Positions 7,826 to 14,548 of a DNA stretch of 43,176 nucleotides are shown here, piece after piece. The DNA is from an uncultured Clostridia bacterium. GTDB taxonomy: Bacteria > Bacillota > Clostridia > Oscillospirales > Oscillospiraceae. The DNA lies in contig CALCRH010000092.1 of the NCBI GenBank assembly GCA_937894515.1, forward strand, positions 1-43,176, in the 5' to 3' direction. The number at the start of each line of letters is the position of its first letter. Within the stretch, counting starts at the first letter, position 1. A program made the translations under genes and the position numbers. The notes beneath the pieces are model-generated. The model saw only the letters and a program-made list of their open reading frames with translations, did no database searches and had not been told where the DNA came from.

Positions 7826-8070
7826 GCCGTTTCCCTTTCTCCAATTGAGCAAAAATCATCTGCTTCTGTGTATGCCTGCATTGATAACATCGGGCACTCT
7901 TCGTCGTTCCCAAATTTTTTGCAGTCCTTGCACCGCACCACAGGCACGGCATCAATCGTTGGAGCAGCGTTAAAAGCCTCTTGCAACCTAACCGCAACAT
8001 TAAAGCATCCTCTCGGCAGCTCTATTTCACCAACCGCTTCCCAGAGCGCATCCGCATCAATTAGTCGCAT
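7819..8070 (-). CDS. RLIDADAL-type zinc-binding protein, shorter paralogue
   Basis: This 83-residue protein begins MRLIDADALWEAVGEIELPR and contains TIDAVPVVRCKDCKKFGNDEEC, a CxxC plus later Cys that suggests a zinc site. It is clearly paralogous to the gene just upstream (8057-8491), which shares the RLIDADALWE start and the VDAVPVVRC-DC core. The DNA around both starts is nearly identical, so the pair arose by tandem duplication. Such proteins are common small early products in Clostridia phages and have no known function. The start overlaps the upstream stop by 14 bases, with GGAGG upstream. Confidence 0.75.
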   Translation of the reverse strand: MRLIDADALWEAVGEIELPRGCFNVAVRLQEAFNAAPTIDAVPVVRCKDCKKFGNDEECPMLSMQAYTEADDFCSIGERETAC

Positions 8071-8491
8071 CGCTTTTCCTCCTCTTAGCTTCTTCCCGGC
8101 ATTGCTCAATCGTTCCGTGATGCTGAAGCATACAGCCTTCGCAATCAACATCGCCGCAGATGTTCAGCTTATCTGCTTCAGTTTCAGCACAGCTGCAAAA
8201 ATCATCTTCATCTGGTTCAAACCAGTTGCCATCCTCTGAAATATGGCTGTGAAAATCACACCAGCCGATTTCATCGTTGCTGTAATGTATACAATCCCTG
8301 CAACGCACAACAGGAACGGCATCCACGGTGGGGGCAGCGTCAAAAGCCGCTTTCAGCTTAAACGCAACAATCTCACATTTTCTCGGCAGTTTTATTTCGC
8401 TAACCGATTCCCAGAGAGCATCCGCATCAATTAGCCTATGCGACATTTTTCCCGGATTTTCTGCGCTATTTGCGACATTTTTCTCTACCAT
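8057..8491 (-). CDS. RLIDADAL-type zinc-binding protein, longer paralogue
   Basis: This 144-residue protein has an N-terminal extension (MVEKNVANSAENPGKMS), then HRLIDADALWESVSEIKLPR, the VDAVPVVRCRDC core and a C-terminal Cys-rich segment (CSCAETEADKLNICGDVDCE and GCM). Two zinc knuckles are likely. Compared with its neighbour at 7819-8070 it has an extra C-terminal knuckle. It starts by an ATGA overlap, using a GGAGGAAGAGTG ribosome site encoded in the last codons of the previous gene. Function unknown. Confidence 0.75.
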   Translation of the reverse strand: MVEKNVANSAENPGKMSHRLIDADALWESVSEIKLPRKCEIVAFKLKAAFDAAPTVDAVPVVRCRDCIHYSNDEIGWCDFHSHISEDGNWFEPDEDDFCSCAETEADKLNICGDVDCEGCMLQHHGTIEQCREEAKRRKSDATN

Positions 8492-8664
8492 CACTCTTCC
8501 TCCTTCGGGCATTCCCTTGTCCCTTCAAGATCCTCCCATGACATTAGGAGGTCAGGCAGTTCAAGATACCTCCGTTTCGCATCTCTCGTCACTTCTGCAC
8601 GGTAGCAATCCTTCGGGCATTTTTTCGGATCGTAATCAAGGCAATGCGTTACATCATGATTCAT
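8491..8664 (-). CDS. Small Cys-rich protein
   Basis: This 57-residue protein contains CLDYDPKKCPKDCYRAEVTR, a C-x7-C-x3-C pattern typical of small phage zinc-binding proteins. It ends in CPKEEE; the last codons double as the ribosome binding site of the next gene. Start ATG 8664 has GGAGGAAGAGTG in front and overlaps the end of the Lar-like gene by 11 bases. The longer frame upstream is the Lar-like gene in another frame. Confidence 0.7.
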   Translation of the reverse strand: MNHDVTHCLDYDPKKCPKDCYRAEVTRDAKRRYLELPDLLMSWEDLEGTRECPKEEE

Positions 8665-8842
8665 CACTCTTCCTCCTGTTCCATGCTTCGATAGCTTCTT
8701 CGTCTGTATCATACCAATCTGTTGTTGGCTGAATTTTACAATCTGAATTAAGGCATCCTGCATACACCACTCTACAATATGGGCGTATTCGCATACTTGC
8801 TTCTCCACCGCAAAACGGGCAACGTTTTAGTTGTTCATTCAT
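8654..8842 (-). CDS. Lar-like restriction alleviation family protein
   Basis: This 62-residue protein has the Lar/Com zinc-ribbon pattern. LKRCPFCGGEASMRI (CxxCGG) is followed by a second pair in AGCLNSDC and the family tail TDEEAIEAWNRRKSDES. Lar of the Rac prophage eases EcoKI restriction, but most phage homologues are untested, so I assign the family and not the activity. The start ATG at 8842 forms an ATGA overlap with the gene before it. Confidence 0.8.
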   Translation of the reverse strand: MNEQLKRCPFCGGEASMRIRPYCRVVYAGCLNSDCKIQPTTDWYDTDEEAIEAWNRRKSDES

Positions 8843-9126
8843 CACTCTTCCTCCTTCGTACATCCTCCGAGGTAGTAAAGCTCATTTTCTTCAGTATTAA
8901 ATGAGACCCCAACCTTCCAGCCAACTGTCGGTCCAATTATCCCGTTTTGCTCCTTGCTGTGGCAAATCAGCTCGAACTTTTCCAAACGCAGCGTCTTGTG
9001 ATCCTCTTTCAGTATTTCGAGAATATCTGCAGCATCTCGCAGCATGATCATGGCTGCTTCTACATCCCTGTGGTCACCCACAGCGACGTAGTTTCCGTAT
9101 TGCTGGTGTTCTCTAGTAATACTCAT
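8842..9126 (-). CDS. Hypothetical protein
   Basis: This 94-residue protein has a helical N-terminal half (DVEAAMIMLRDAADILEILKED) and a beta-rich C-terminal half (VGWKVGVSFNTEENELYYLG). It ends TKEEE because its last codons supply the GGAGG site of the next gene. I recognise no family. The start has an AAGGAGGAATAG site. Confidence 0.65.
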   Translation of the reverse strand: MSITREHQQYGNYVAVGDHRDVEAAMIMLRDAADILEILKEDHKTLRLEKFELICHSKEQNGIIGPTVGWKVGVSFNTEENELYYLGGCTKEEE

Positions 9127-9132
9127 TTCGCC

Positions 9133-9450
9133 CTATTCCTCCTTCGGCATGTCATCCAATTCCGGGTGGGTAGTCCTCTGATTGAGGTACCACAGGATGT
9201 TCCATGCAGCTGCTCTGGCATGGTCTTCATTTGTTTCCCCGGCGATCAGACGAGCCAGATGCCGTGCGGCAGAGTCCAGCAGGCTGTGTGCCGGAATGCC
9301 CTTGTCCACGTTCCGCTCCCCGTAGTGGAGCGCACCCTGCTCGCAATGTTTTGCTACTTCCCAGATCCCGTACCATGGGAGAAGATCAAACCTCCCCTTC
9401 CCGGCTGCATTGTCCCGGACAGCTCCGGTCTCAAACGTTCTCTGTTCCAT
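9133..9450 (-). CDS. dATP/dGTP diphosphohydrolase N-domain-like protein (DUF5664 type)
   Basis: This 105-residue protein contains GAVRDNAAGKGRFDLLPWYG, then a helical region with HYGERNVDKGIPAHSLLDSA, RHLARLIAGE and NEDHARAAAWN. This is the pattern of the DUF5664 family, annotated as a dATP/dGTP diphosphohydrolase domain. The His/Glu/Asp residues could form a metal site as in all-alpha nucleotide pyrophosphohydrolases. A nucleotide-pool role would suit the replication operon. Its start overlaps the upstream gene by 20 bases with an AGGAGGGACGG site. Confidence 0.75.
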   Translation of the reverse strand: MEQRTFETGAVRDNAAGKGRFDLLPWYGIWEVAKHCEQGALHYGERNVDKGIPAHSLLDSAARHLARLIAGETNEDHARAAAWNILWYLNQRTTHPELDDMPKEE

Positions 9451-9664
9451 TTTTCCGTCCCTCCTGCACCACGATGCACTCGCCGTTTAACGCCTCCGGG
9501 GTCACGTTGTCATGTGGCATCTTGACGATTACCTTGTCCTGATAGTGTTTCGGATTCCCGCTGGCCTCTGAATAATCGTCATGCTCCACACCGGATCCGG
9601 CGATACCGTTGTGCCGGAATGACGACCGCTGGAATGTCTTTGCATTTCTCACCCAGTTGCTCAT
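9431..9664 (-). CDS. Hypothetical protein
   Basis: This 77-residue protein is hydrophilic and I recognise no family. It contains SFRHNGIAGSGVEHDDYSEA and a beta-like C-terminal part (QDKVIVKMPHDNVTPEALNG, then ECIVVQEG). Its start overlaps the stop of the upstream HTH gene by 4 bases, so it is part of the same coupled operon. Confidence 0.62.
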   Translation of the reverse strand: MSNWVRNAKTFQRSSFRHNGIAGSGVEHDDYSEASGNPKHYQDKVIVKMPHDNVTPEALNGECIVVQEGRKNGTENV

Positions 9665-9894
9665 TGTCTGATCTCCTCGATTCTGTAGCGGTAATAATGC
9701 GTCCGCTGTTTTCCGTTTTCGTCCAGGACTTTGACATCCTCCTGGCTCACCTTGTAATTGCCGCTGAGCCGTATATCGGAGATCCGCTTTGACGCGGACC
9801 CGATATGCAGCTGCGTTGTAGCCTCCATGTTGGTGATCGACCCGTGTTCCTTGCAGTAGGCGATTATCTTCGCCCTCTGAATCTCTCGTTCCAT
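9661..9894 (-). CDS. Winged-helix/HTH protein
   Basis: This 77-residue protein has the HTH segment AYCKEHGSITNMEATTQLHI followed by ASKRISDIRLSGNYKV. This matches the small phage winged-helix type in which the second helix (SASKRISDIR) reads DNA. A beta wing follows (NGKQRTHYYRYRIEEIR). The ATG at 9894 lies 2 bases after the methyltransferase stop and has a GGAGGACTG site; the longer frame upstream overlaps the methyltransferase and is spurious. Confidence 0.72.
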   Translation of the reverse strand: MEREIQRAKIIAYCKEHGSITNMEATTQLHIGSASKRISDIRLSGNYKVSQEDVKVLDENGKQRTHYYRYRIEEIRQ

Positions 9895-9895
9895 G

Positions 9896-11443
9896 TCAGT
9901 CCTCCTCTGGAAATCTAAGTTTCGTAACAGCCATTGGGAACTCCTCGATTTCGCTTGCCCATCGTGCCGTACCGGTCCCGTTGCATCGTTCCCAGCACAA
10001 TGGGAAACCGCCGATTCCGTCGAACAGGCTTCCAAGTGTTGCAGGTCGTTCGTACTGTGCCGAAATCCTGCGAAGGATGTAGAACCAGAATGGCAGCGCA
10101 ATCGAATTGCCCAACGCCTTGTATCTCGGACTATCGGCATCGCCCTTGTGCTTCTTACCCTTGCTGTCAACCCAATCCCCGATGTCCGTCCATCCGTCCG
10201 GGTAGCCCTGGAGTCTCTCGCATTCAAGCGGTGTCAGTCGGCGAACCACAGAGCCAATCCTGCACACTTTGTTGCTGTTCAGGTTCATGCCTTGCTCTTT
10301 AGCTTGCAGTATACCATTTACACCGGTGTTCTCCACGCCGTTCCGACAATCAACAGCGGCAATATAGGTCTCGGAATCCTCCCGGAATTGCAAATTGGCT
10401 TTTGCTTTGAGGGTATGGGCTACATCAGGAACAAATACAGCTTGCGGGTCATGCATACAGTTCAGCGCTCCAACAACAGTATCAATGCTCTGGTTCGTCT
10501 GCCCGTTTCCAATGCAGATGGCATCATACACCGCCATTTGCTGCTCAGCCTTTAGGGTTGGTGAAAGTTCCTCTTGATAGCCAATGCTCCCCGCTGCCGC
10601 TGCCGCTGCCGCTTTATACGCAAAACCAGCACATACAGCCGGTCGGTCAATGGTATTCAGCGTATAGGAAACATTCTCACACCAACCACGCCCGTTGCAT
10701 CCGGCTGTATCGGCTCTATCGATACCGTTCCCTTGCAAGCAGAATATTAGATAGTTCCTGGAATCTTCCGTGAGCGAATGGCATGGGTCACCCGGTTTCG
10801 GGTTGTTCCCGTTTCTCAGAGATGTTATTCCGACTCCAGGATAAGTGATTGGTTCTCCAGCGCGATTCTCAGAGCCTCCGGCAGTGCCTTGCCTCTCCGT
10901 GATGCTCTGTTGAGGATCCCTTGACATGCCCTTGCGCTCAAAGAGTATTTCGGGTGCGCTGAGACCTCCAAAATCTGCGACAAGGCAGATGCGTTTTCTT
11001 CTCTGGGACACTCCCCAAAACTGTGCATCGTGTACTCTCCAAGCAACGCTCCAGCTTCCCATCGGGTCGTAGATGCACCCGGCCTTGCTCCATCCTTTAT
11101 CAGGCACAGGCACATCGGGGGCTTCCGGCTCTGCGACCCGGATCGTTTCCTCAAGGACGGCTGCGAAATCCTTTCCTCCGTTGGAGCTGAATGCTCCGGG
11201 GACGTTTTCCCAGACCATGTATCTGGGCCGAACCATGAAACCTGATCTTCCTCTGCGTACATCTGCTTCCCTCATTTCTTTGATTACCCGGATCTGCTCC
11301 ATGAACAGCCCGGAACGTTTTCCTGCGAGACCGGCTCTTTTTCCGGCTACGCTCAGATCCTGACAGGGGCTGCCGCCGGTAATGCAATCGACCGGCTCCA
11401 GTTCTGCCCCGTTGATCTTCGTAATATCTCCAACGTGCCTCAT
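9896..11443 (-). CDS. Circularly permuted DNA cytosine-5 methyltransferase
   Basis: This 515-residue enzyme methylates C5 of cytosine in DNA. Its motifs are complete but in permuted order. Motif IV GGSPCQDLS (catalytic Cys27) comes almost first, then motif VI WENVPG (about residue 80), motif VIII QRRKRI (about 151), a long target-recognition region with the HSLTED/SPTLKA/HTLKAKA-type stretches of phage enzymes, and motif IX RRLTPLECERLQGYP. Motif X YKALGNSIALP follows, and only then motif I SLFDGIGGFPLCWE (about 473-485) with the WASEIEEF strand at the very end. Joining the end (AVTKLRFPEED) to the start (MRHVGDITKINGAEL) restores a normal enzyme. The start forms an ATGA overlap with the MazF stop, so no motif I lies upstream. 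It probably protects phage DNA from restriction. Confidence 0.9.
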   Translation of the reverse strand: MRHVGDITKINGAELEPVDCITGGSPCQDLSVAGKRAGLAGKRSGLFMEQIRVIKEMREADVRRGRSGFMVRPRYMVWENVPGAFSSNGGKDFAAVLEETIRVAEPEAPDVPVPDKGWSKAGCIYDPMGSWSVAWRVHDAQFWGVSQRRKRICLVADFGGLSAPEILFERKGMSRDPQQSITERQGTAGGSENRAGEPITYPGVGITSLRNGNNPKPGDPCHSLTEDSRNYLIFCLQGNGIDRADTAGCNGRGWCENVSYTLNTIDRPAVCAGFAYKAAAAAAAGSIGYQEELSPTLKAEQQMAVYDAICIGNGQTNQSIDTVVGALNCMHDPQAVFVPDVAHTLKAKANLQFREDSETYIAAVDCRNGVENTGVNGILQAKEQGMNLNSNKVCRIGSVVRRLTPLECERLQGYPDGWTDIGDWVDSKGKKHKGDADSPRYKALGNSIALPFWFYILRRISAQYERPATLGSLFDGIGGFPLCWERCNGTGTARWASEIEEFPMAVTKLRFPEED

Positions 11444-11793
11444 TGAAACACCCTCCGCAGCCCCAGGCTGATCTCCATTGCCTCATTTACCTTTTTCATG
11501 GTCTCCTTGTCCAGGTGGCCTCTAACTTCGCCCAGCCTGCTTGCCGATACTGTTCGGATCTGCTCCAGCATGATGGTATTCATCACCGTGCAGGATAGCC
11601 CTTGCCCAACAAACCGGACATGGGTTGGCATCGGCTTCTTGTCTGCCTTGGAGATCGGTGCTATAATGGTCGTTGTACTCTTCATGTTTCCAAGATTATT
11701 CTGGAGCACGACGCAGGGGCGGCATCCGCCCTGCTCGTTGCCCTCCACCGGGTTCAGATCGACATAAACGATATCACCGCGTTTGATTTCCAT
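11440..11793 (-). CDS. mazF: MazF/PemK-family endoribonuclease, no antitoxin gene beside it
   Basis: This 117-residue protein aligns along its length with Bacillus-type MazF. It has MEIKRGDIVYVDLNPVEGNE, then GGCRPCVVLQNNLGN with the conserved Arg25, STTTIIAPIS with Ser at the Thr48 position, IPTHV-like MPTHVRF, and IMLEQIRTVSASRL. The fold and likely active-site residues are intact. MazF cuts mRNA at short motifs. No MazE-like gene is adjacent: upstream is ssb and downstream the methyltransferase. The ATG at 11793 has a GAGGTGG site, and the longer open frame overlaps ssb and is not the start. It may degrade host mRNA during infection. Confidence 0.9.
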   Translation of the reverse strand: MEIKRGDIVYVDLNPVEGNEQGGCRPCVVLQNNLGNMKSTTTIIAPISKADKKPMPTHVRFVGQGLSCTVMNTIMLEQIRTVSASRLGEVRGHLDKETMKKVNEAMEISLGLRRVFQ

Positions 11794-11803
11794 AGCTGCC
11801 ACC

Positions 11804-12205
11804 TCAGAACGGAAGATCCGCGTCATCATCTTCCAGCATTGCAAAATCCCCTGCATCCGGCGCAGCGGTCTTCTGGGTGCCGTCTTTCTTTGCCTCGGCA
11901 AAGTAGCAATGCTCCACCAGAATTTCTGCTGTACGGCGGTTGTTGCCGTCCTTGTCTTTCCAGCTGCGCATCTGCAATCTTCCGGTCACGCAGGCAAGGC
12001 TTCCCTTGTGGAAGTATTTTTCGATGAACTCAGCGTTGTTTTTCCACGCCACGCATTCGATGAAGTCGGTTTCCCGTTCGCCGTTCTCTGGCTTGTAGTC
12101 CCGGTCGCAGGCAATGGAGAAGGAGCAAACGGCGGTGCCGTTCTGGGTTCTCCGCAGCTCCGGGTCTCTGGTTAAACGTCCCATGATCGCAATGTAATTC
12201 AGCAT
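11804..12205 (-). CDS. ssb: Single-stranded DNA-binding protein
   Basis: This 133-residue SSB has the OB-fold hallmarks MLNYIAIMGRLTRDPELRRT, SFSIACDRDY, DFIECVAWKNNAEFI and GSLACVTGRLQMRSWKDKDG. It ends in the acidic DDDADLPF tip that recruits host replication and repair proteins. It protects single strands during phage replication and works with the annealing protein encoded at 15360-15944. The GGAGG site is made by the last codons of the PAPS-reductase-like gene. Confidence 0.97.
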   Translation of the reverse strand: MLNYIAIMGRLTRDPELRRTQNGTAVCSFSIACDRDYKPENGERETDFIECVAWKNNAEFIEKYFHKGSLACVTGRLQMRSWKDKDGNNRRTAEILVEHCYFAEAKKDGTQKTAAPDAGDFAMLEDDDADLPF

Positions 12206-12208
12206 TTT

Positions 12209-13114
12209 TTAGTCCTCCTCAAATAAATCCATTTGCCCCGGTAGGATGTCATATTCCATCCACCAGTTAAATACATCAATTCCAGTTTGCCATCGTGTTG
12301 GCAGTCCGTTTGATTTTCTCGCTTCCAGCATTTTTCCAAATGCTTTGATATAAAGGTCTTTGTATTTCGGGTAACGCAGGAACTCTCGTTCCCTTCCATG
12401 CGTCCTCGCCATTGGGCATCCGATGCACCCAATCCGCTTAAATCCCTCATCATAGAGCGAGCAGTACGGTATGTTGTAACCTCTCAGAAATTCCCAGACA
12501 TCATCGTCTGTCCACTCGATGATCGGGTTTAGTGCTGTCTTGTGCCGCTTATAGCAACTCTCGACCATTCTGCGTGATTCATCGTTATCGTTTACCAGAA
12601 CCACCCACCCCCGATCGGTTAAAGTAAAATCCGGGTTATCTATTAGTCCTGTTTCTTTTTTGATCTTACGACCTGCGCTCATAACCGTTACAAGTCCCTG
12701 GTTATTCTTTCTGTTCGTGCTTTCTGCCCAGCGAACTCCAGTTATCGTCATGCGACCGTCTCCAGAATCTTCCTTCAGAAACTTGCAGCAATACCTTAAA
12801 ATTCTTGTTGGCGGCATTTTCTTCTTCTCGATGAGGTTCCACATTGTCACCCGTTTCCCGTCCGGGTATCGTGGGAATTCCATCCTCACATACGGGTGGT
12901 GCTTCTTGATGAACTGCACAAGTTCTGGTGGATCAATGCCGGTCACGCGATACACGGCGTTGTATTTAACTCCAGCCATGTCCGCAAGTGCTTTGATAAC
13001 GCAGCTGTCCTTTCCGCCGGAAAAAGCAAGATGATACCCTTCTGGCGGCTCAAATGCTTTCAAGCGCTGGATGCTAGTGGCAACCTTCTCTTTAAGTTCT
13101 TCGCTTACTCCCAT
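12209..13114 (-). CDS. PAPS reductase-like (PP-loop) protein
   Basis: This 301-residue protein carries the PP-loop SGGKDSCVIKALAD near residue 32. Its later part has ILRYCCKFLKED, ALNPIIEWTDDDVWEFLRGY, and GFKRIGCIGCPMART, in which Cys residues could hold zinc or Fe-S. This is the phage branch of the phosphoadenosine-phosphosulfate reductase superfamily, which also includes DndC-like DNA sulfur-modifying enzymes. Substrate is unknown. No dndD/dndE partner lies nearby, so DNA phosphorothioation is unsupported. The start overlaps the RusA stop (AAATGGGAGTAAG). Confidence 0.88.
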   Translation of the reverse strand: MGVSEELKEKVATSIQRLKAFEPPEGYHLAFSGGKDSCVIKALADMAGVKYNAVYRVTGIDPPELVQFIKKHHPYVRMEFPRYPDGKRVTMWNLIEKKKMPPTRILRYCCKFLKEDSGDGRMTITGVRWAESTNRKNNQGLVTVMSAGRKIKKETGLIDNPDFTLTDRGWVVLVNDNDESRRMVESCYKRHKTALNPIIEWTDDDVWEFLRGYNIPYCSLYDEGFKRIGCIGCPMARTHGREREFLRYPKYKDLYIKAFGKMLEARKSNGLPTRWQTGIDVFNWWMEYDILPGQMDLFEED

Positions 13115-13485
13115 TTGATTGACACCTCTGTTCTCGGATTCACTTTGTCGTATTTCACACGGCTGCCGTCGTGGCTGATGATGATATATGCGTTGTCGTC
13201 TTTCAGAACCTTGTAATGCACCAGCACATCGTCCAGCGCCTCCAGCAGGTTCACAAGATCCACCCGCCGGTGTTCCTTCATGTAGAAGACGGCCTTCACG
13301 GTGCAGGGCTTGTCATGCTCCTGCCATCTGTCCGGCAGATAGTAGCCTGCCATGTCCTGGTAGTTCAAAAACTGCTCGCTCGGCAGCACATGCATCCTCC
13401 CGGATGTCTGATTCCGCACGATCCTGCCGTGGTTCTTCTTCGTCACCGGCGGCAGGGGGATCACAAACTTCAGTTCCTGCATCAT
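13105..13485 (-). CDS. rusA: RusA-like Holliday junction resolvase
   Basis: This 126-residue protein shows the RusA pattern: FVIPLPPVTKKNHGRIV at the start, then the metal-binding core RRVDLVNLLEALDDVLVHYK and VLKDDNAYII with the spaced aspartates. RusA cuts four-way junctions made during recombination and replication. It sits with the annealing protein, the NinB-like gene and ssb, which together form a recombination set. Confidence 0.93.
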   Translation of the reverse strand: MMQELKFVIPLPPVTKKNHGRIVRNQTSGRMHVLPSEQFLNYQDMAGYYLPDRWQEHDKPCTVKAVFYMKEHRRVDLVNLLEALDDVLVHYKVLKDDNAYIIISHDGSRVKYDKVNPRTEVSIKWE

Positions 13486-13850
13486 TTCACCCCCGTGTTG
13501 GTCAGCGCCTCCAGCACCTCGCTGGCATCGCAGCCGATAGCATCCGCAATGGCGCAGATCATATGCGGTGATGGGTTTTTATTCCCCAGAGCGATCCGGC
13601 TCAGATCTGCCTCCTGTATGTGCAGGTCGATCGCCACCTCTTTCTGGGTCTTGCCGTGCGCGTAGATCAGTTTCCCCAGTTTGCTCTGTGCCTTTTTCCT
13701 GCGCGGCCTCTCCGGCATCTCGATCATGGTCATATAAAGCTCAATGGCGTGCCCAGAAATGTGGCATTCCCTCGCAACCTCCGGGATCTCCATGCCGCCA
13801 ATCAGCGCTCTGATAACACCCTCATATCTCGGTTTGATTTTCACAAGCAT
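13482..13850 (-). CDS. Double helix-turn-helix regulator (Xre type)
   Basis: This 122-residue protein holds two DNA-binding parts. The first 50 residues (VIRALIGGMEIPEVARECHI) look like a LuxR/sigma-like helix-turn-helix. Residues 60-110 are an Xre-type domain (LIYAHGKTQKEVAIDLHIQE, then ADLSRIALGNKNPSPHMI). It is read right after the replication initiator and may regulate early or late transcription. The ATG at 13850 follows AAGGAGAATTGACG; the longer frame overlaps the initiator gene. Confidence 0.8.
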   Translation of the reverse strand: MLVKIKPRYEGVIRALIGGMEIPEVARECHISGHAIELYMTMIEMPERPRRKKAQSKLGKLIYAHGKTQKEVAIDLHIQEADLSRIALGNKNPSPHMICAIADAIGCDASEVLEALTNTGVK

Positions 13851-13852
13851 CG

Positions 13853-14548
13853 TCAATTCTCCTTCATGATTCTTCTGATTGCATCCAGCTCTGCCTCTCC
13901 GGGAATCCATTCCCCGGCAGATGCGGTATATCCTGCCTGATTCGGCAGCTCGTCGCACCATCGTTCCTGATTCAGCCAGGTGGATGGATTTGGGATAAAT
14001 CTGCCGTCCTCCTTCGTCCATTGCGCCGATGCCTTCTGTGCTTCCACGGCTTTCAGAATCGTTTCAAGCGGAACCTTCACTTTCTGGAATGCCTTCCGTG
14101 CATCTCCTTTGCCAACCTTCTTCGGGTATGCCGCCCAAAATTCATCAAAGGGGGTAATAGGGGATATAGAACTATCGTTCTCTATCTCTATCTCTTTCTC
14201 TTTCTCTATCTCCTTCTCTATCTCTATCTCCTTCTCTTTCTCGCTTGCGGTTTGCTTACGTTTTGCTTTCTTTTTGTTTTCTGTTTGCTTTCCGTTTGCT
14301 TTCTGTTTGCTTCCACCTTGCTTTCCGACAGCAGCTTTTCTTCTGCCAACATCCAGCGTAGGCTTCACAAGGAAAAACATAGCAGCCGCAACGCCTTTCA
14401 GGTCTTGCTCAGTCCCATCGAGTCCGTACTCGATGATAGCTTTCAGCACCGTCAGCTGATCCTTCTGTGGTAGGTTGCTGATTGCCTCCCAGTAGCTCCT
14501 GTAAAATGTGAACTGTCCTCTAATCGAGGTAGTTTCGTCCAAAGACAT
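13853..14548 (-). CDS. Replication initiator / helicase-loader-type protein (DUF6291 N-domain)
   Basis: This 231-residue protein has an N-terminal DUF6291-like domain (TFYRSYWEAISNLPQKDQLT, then VLKAIIEYGLDG). A very basic linker follows, and then a Lys/Glu/Ile charged-helix segment (about residues 103-125). The C-terminal domain (PFDEFWAAYPKKVGKGDARK ... RFIPNPSTWLNQERW) matches phage replisome organisers and helicase loaders. It probably binds the phage origin and brings in host helicase, since no phage polymerase or helicase is present. Six 11-bp DNA repeats lie in the linker and may be the origin itself. Confidence 0.83.
   Translation of the reverse strand: MSLDETTSIRGQFTFYRSYWEAISNLPQKDQLTVLKAIIEYGLDGTEQDLKGVAAAMFFLVKPTLDVGRRKAAVGKQGGSKQKANGKQTENKKKAKRKQTASEKEKEIEIEKEIEKEKEIEIENDSSISPITPFDEFWAAYPKKVGKGDARKAFQKVKVPLETILKAVEAQKASAQWTKEDGRFIPNPSTWLNQERWCDELPNQAGYTASAGEWIPGEAELDAIRRIMKEN
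14162..14314. other. Candidate replication origin: six tandem 11-bp iterons beside a homopurine/homopyrimidine tract
   Basis: On the minus strand the consensus GAAAGCAAACR is repeated six times at exact 11-bp spacing (14249-14259, 14260-14270, 14271-14281, 14282-14292, 14293-14303, 14304-14314). The third unit is the most divergent. The repeats are followed by a nearly pure C/T (plus strand) tract at about 14175-14243. Because 11 is not a multiple of 3, the repeat is kept at DNA level rather than as a peptide repeat. Iterons inside the initiator gene next to an easily melted tract are the plan of lambda and several Gram-positive phage origins. Function is inferred. Confidence 0.62.

Noticed and set aside
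9896..11443. Frameshift or truncation as the reason for the odd methyltransferase motif order
   Set aside because: All motifs lie in one uninterrupted frame, and the start overlaps the previous stop with typical coupling. End and start join into a natural sequence, so permutation explains it better.
14171..14243. Simple-sequence tract as an assembly artefact
   Set aside because: It keeps the reading frame and encodes a charged helix between two plausible domains, next to ordered iterons.
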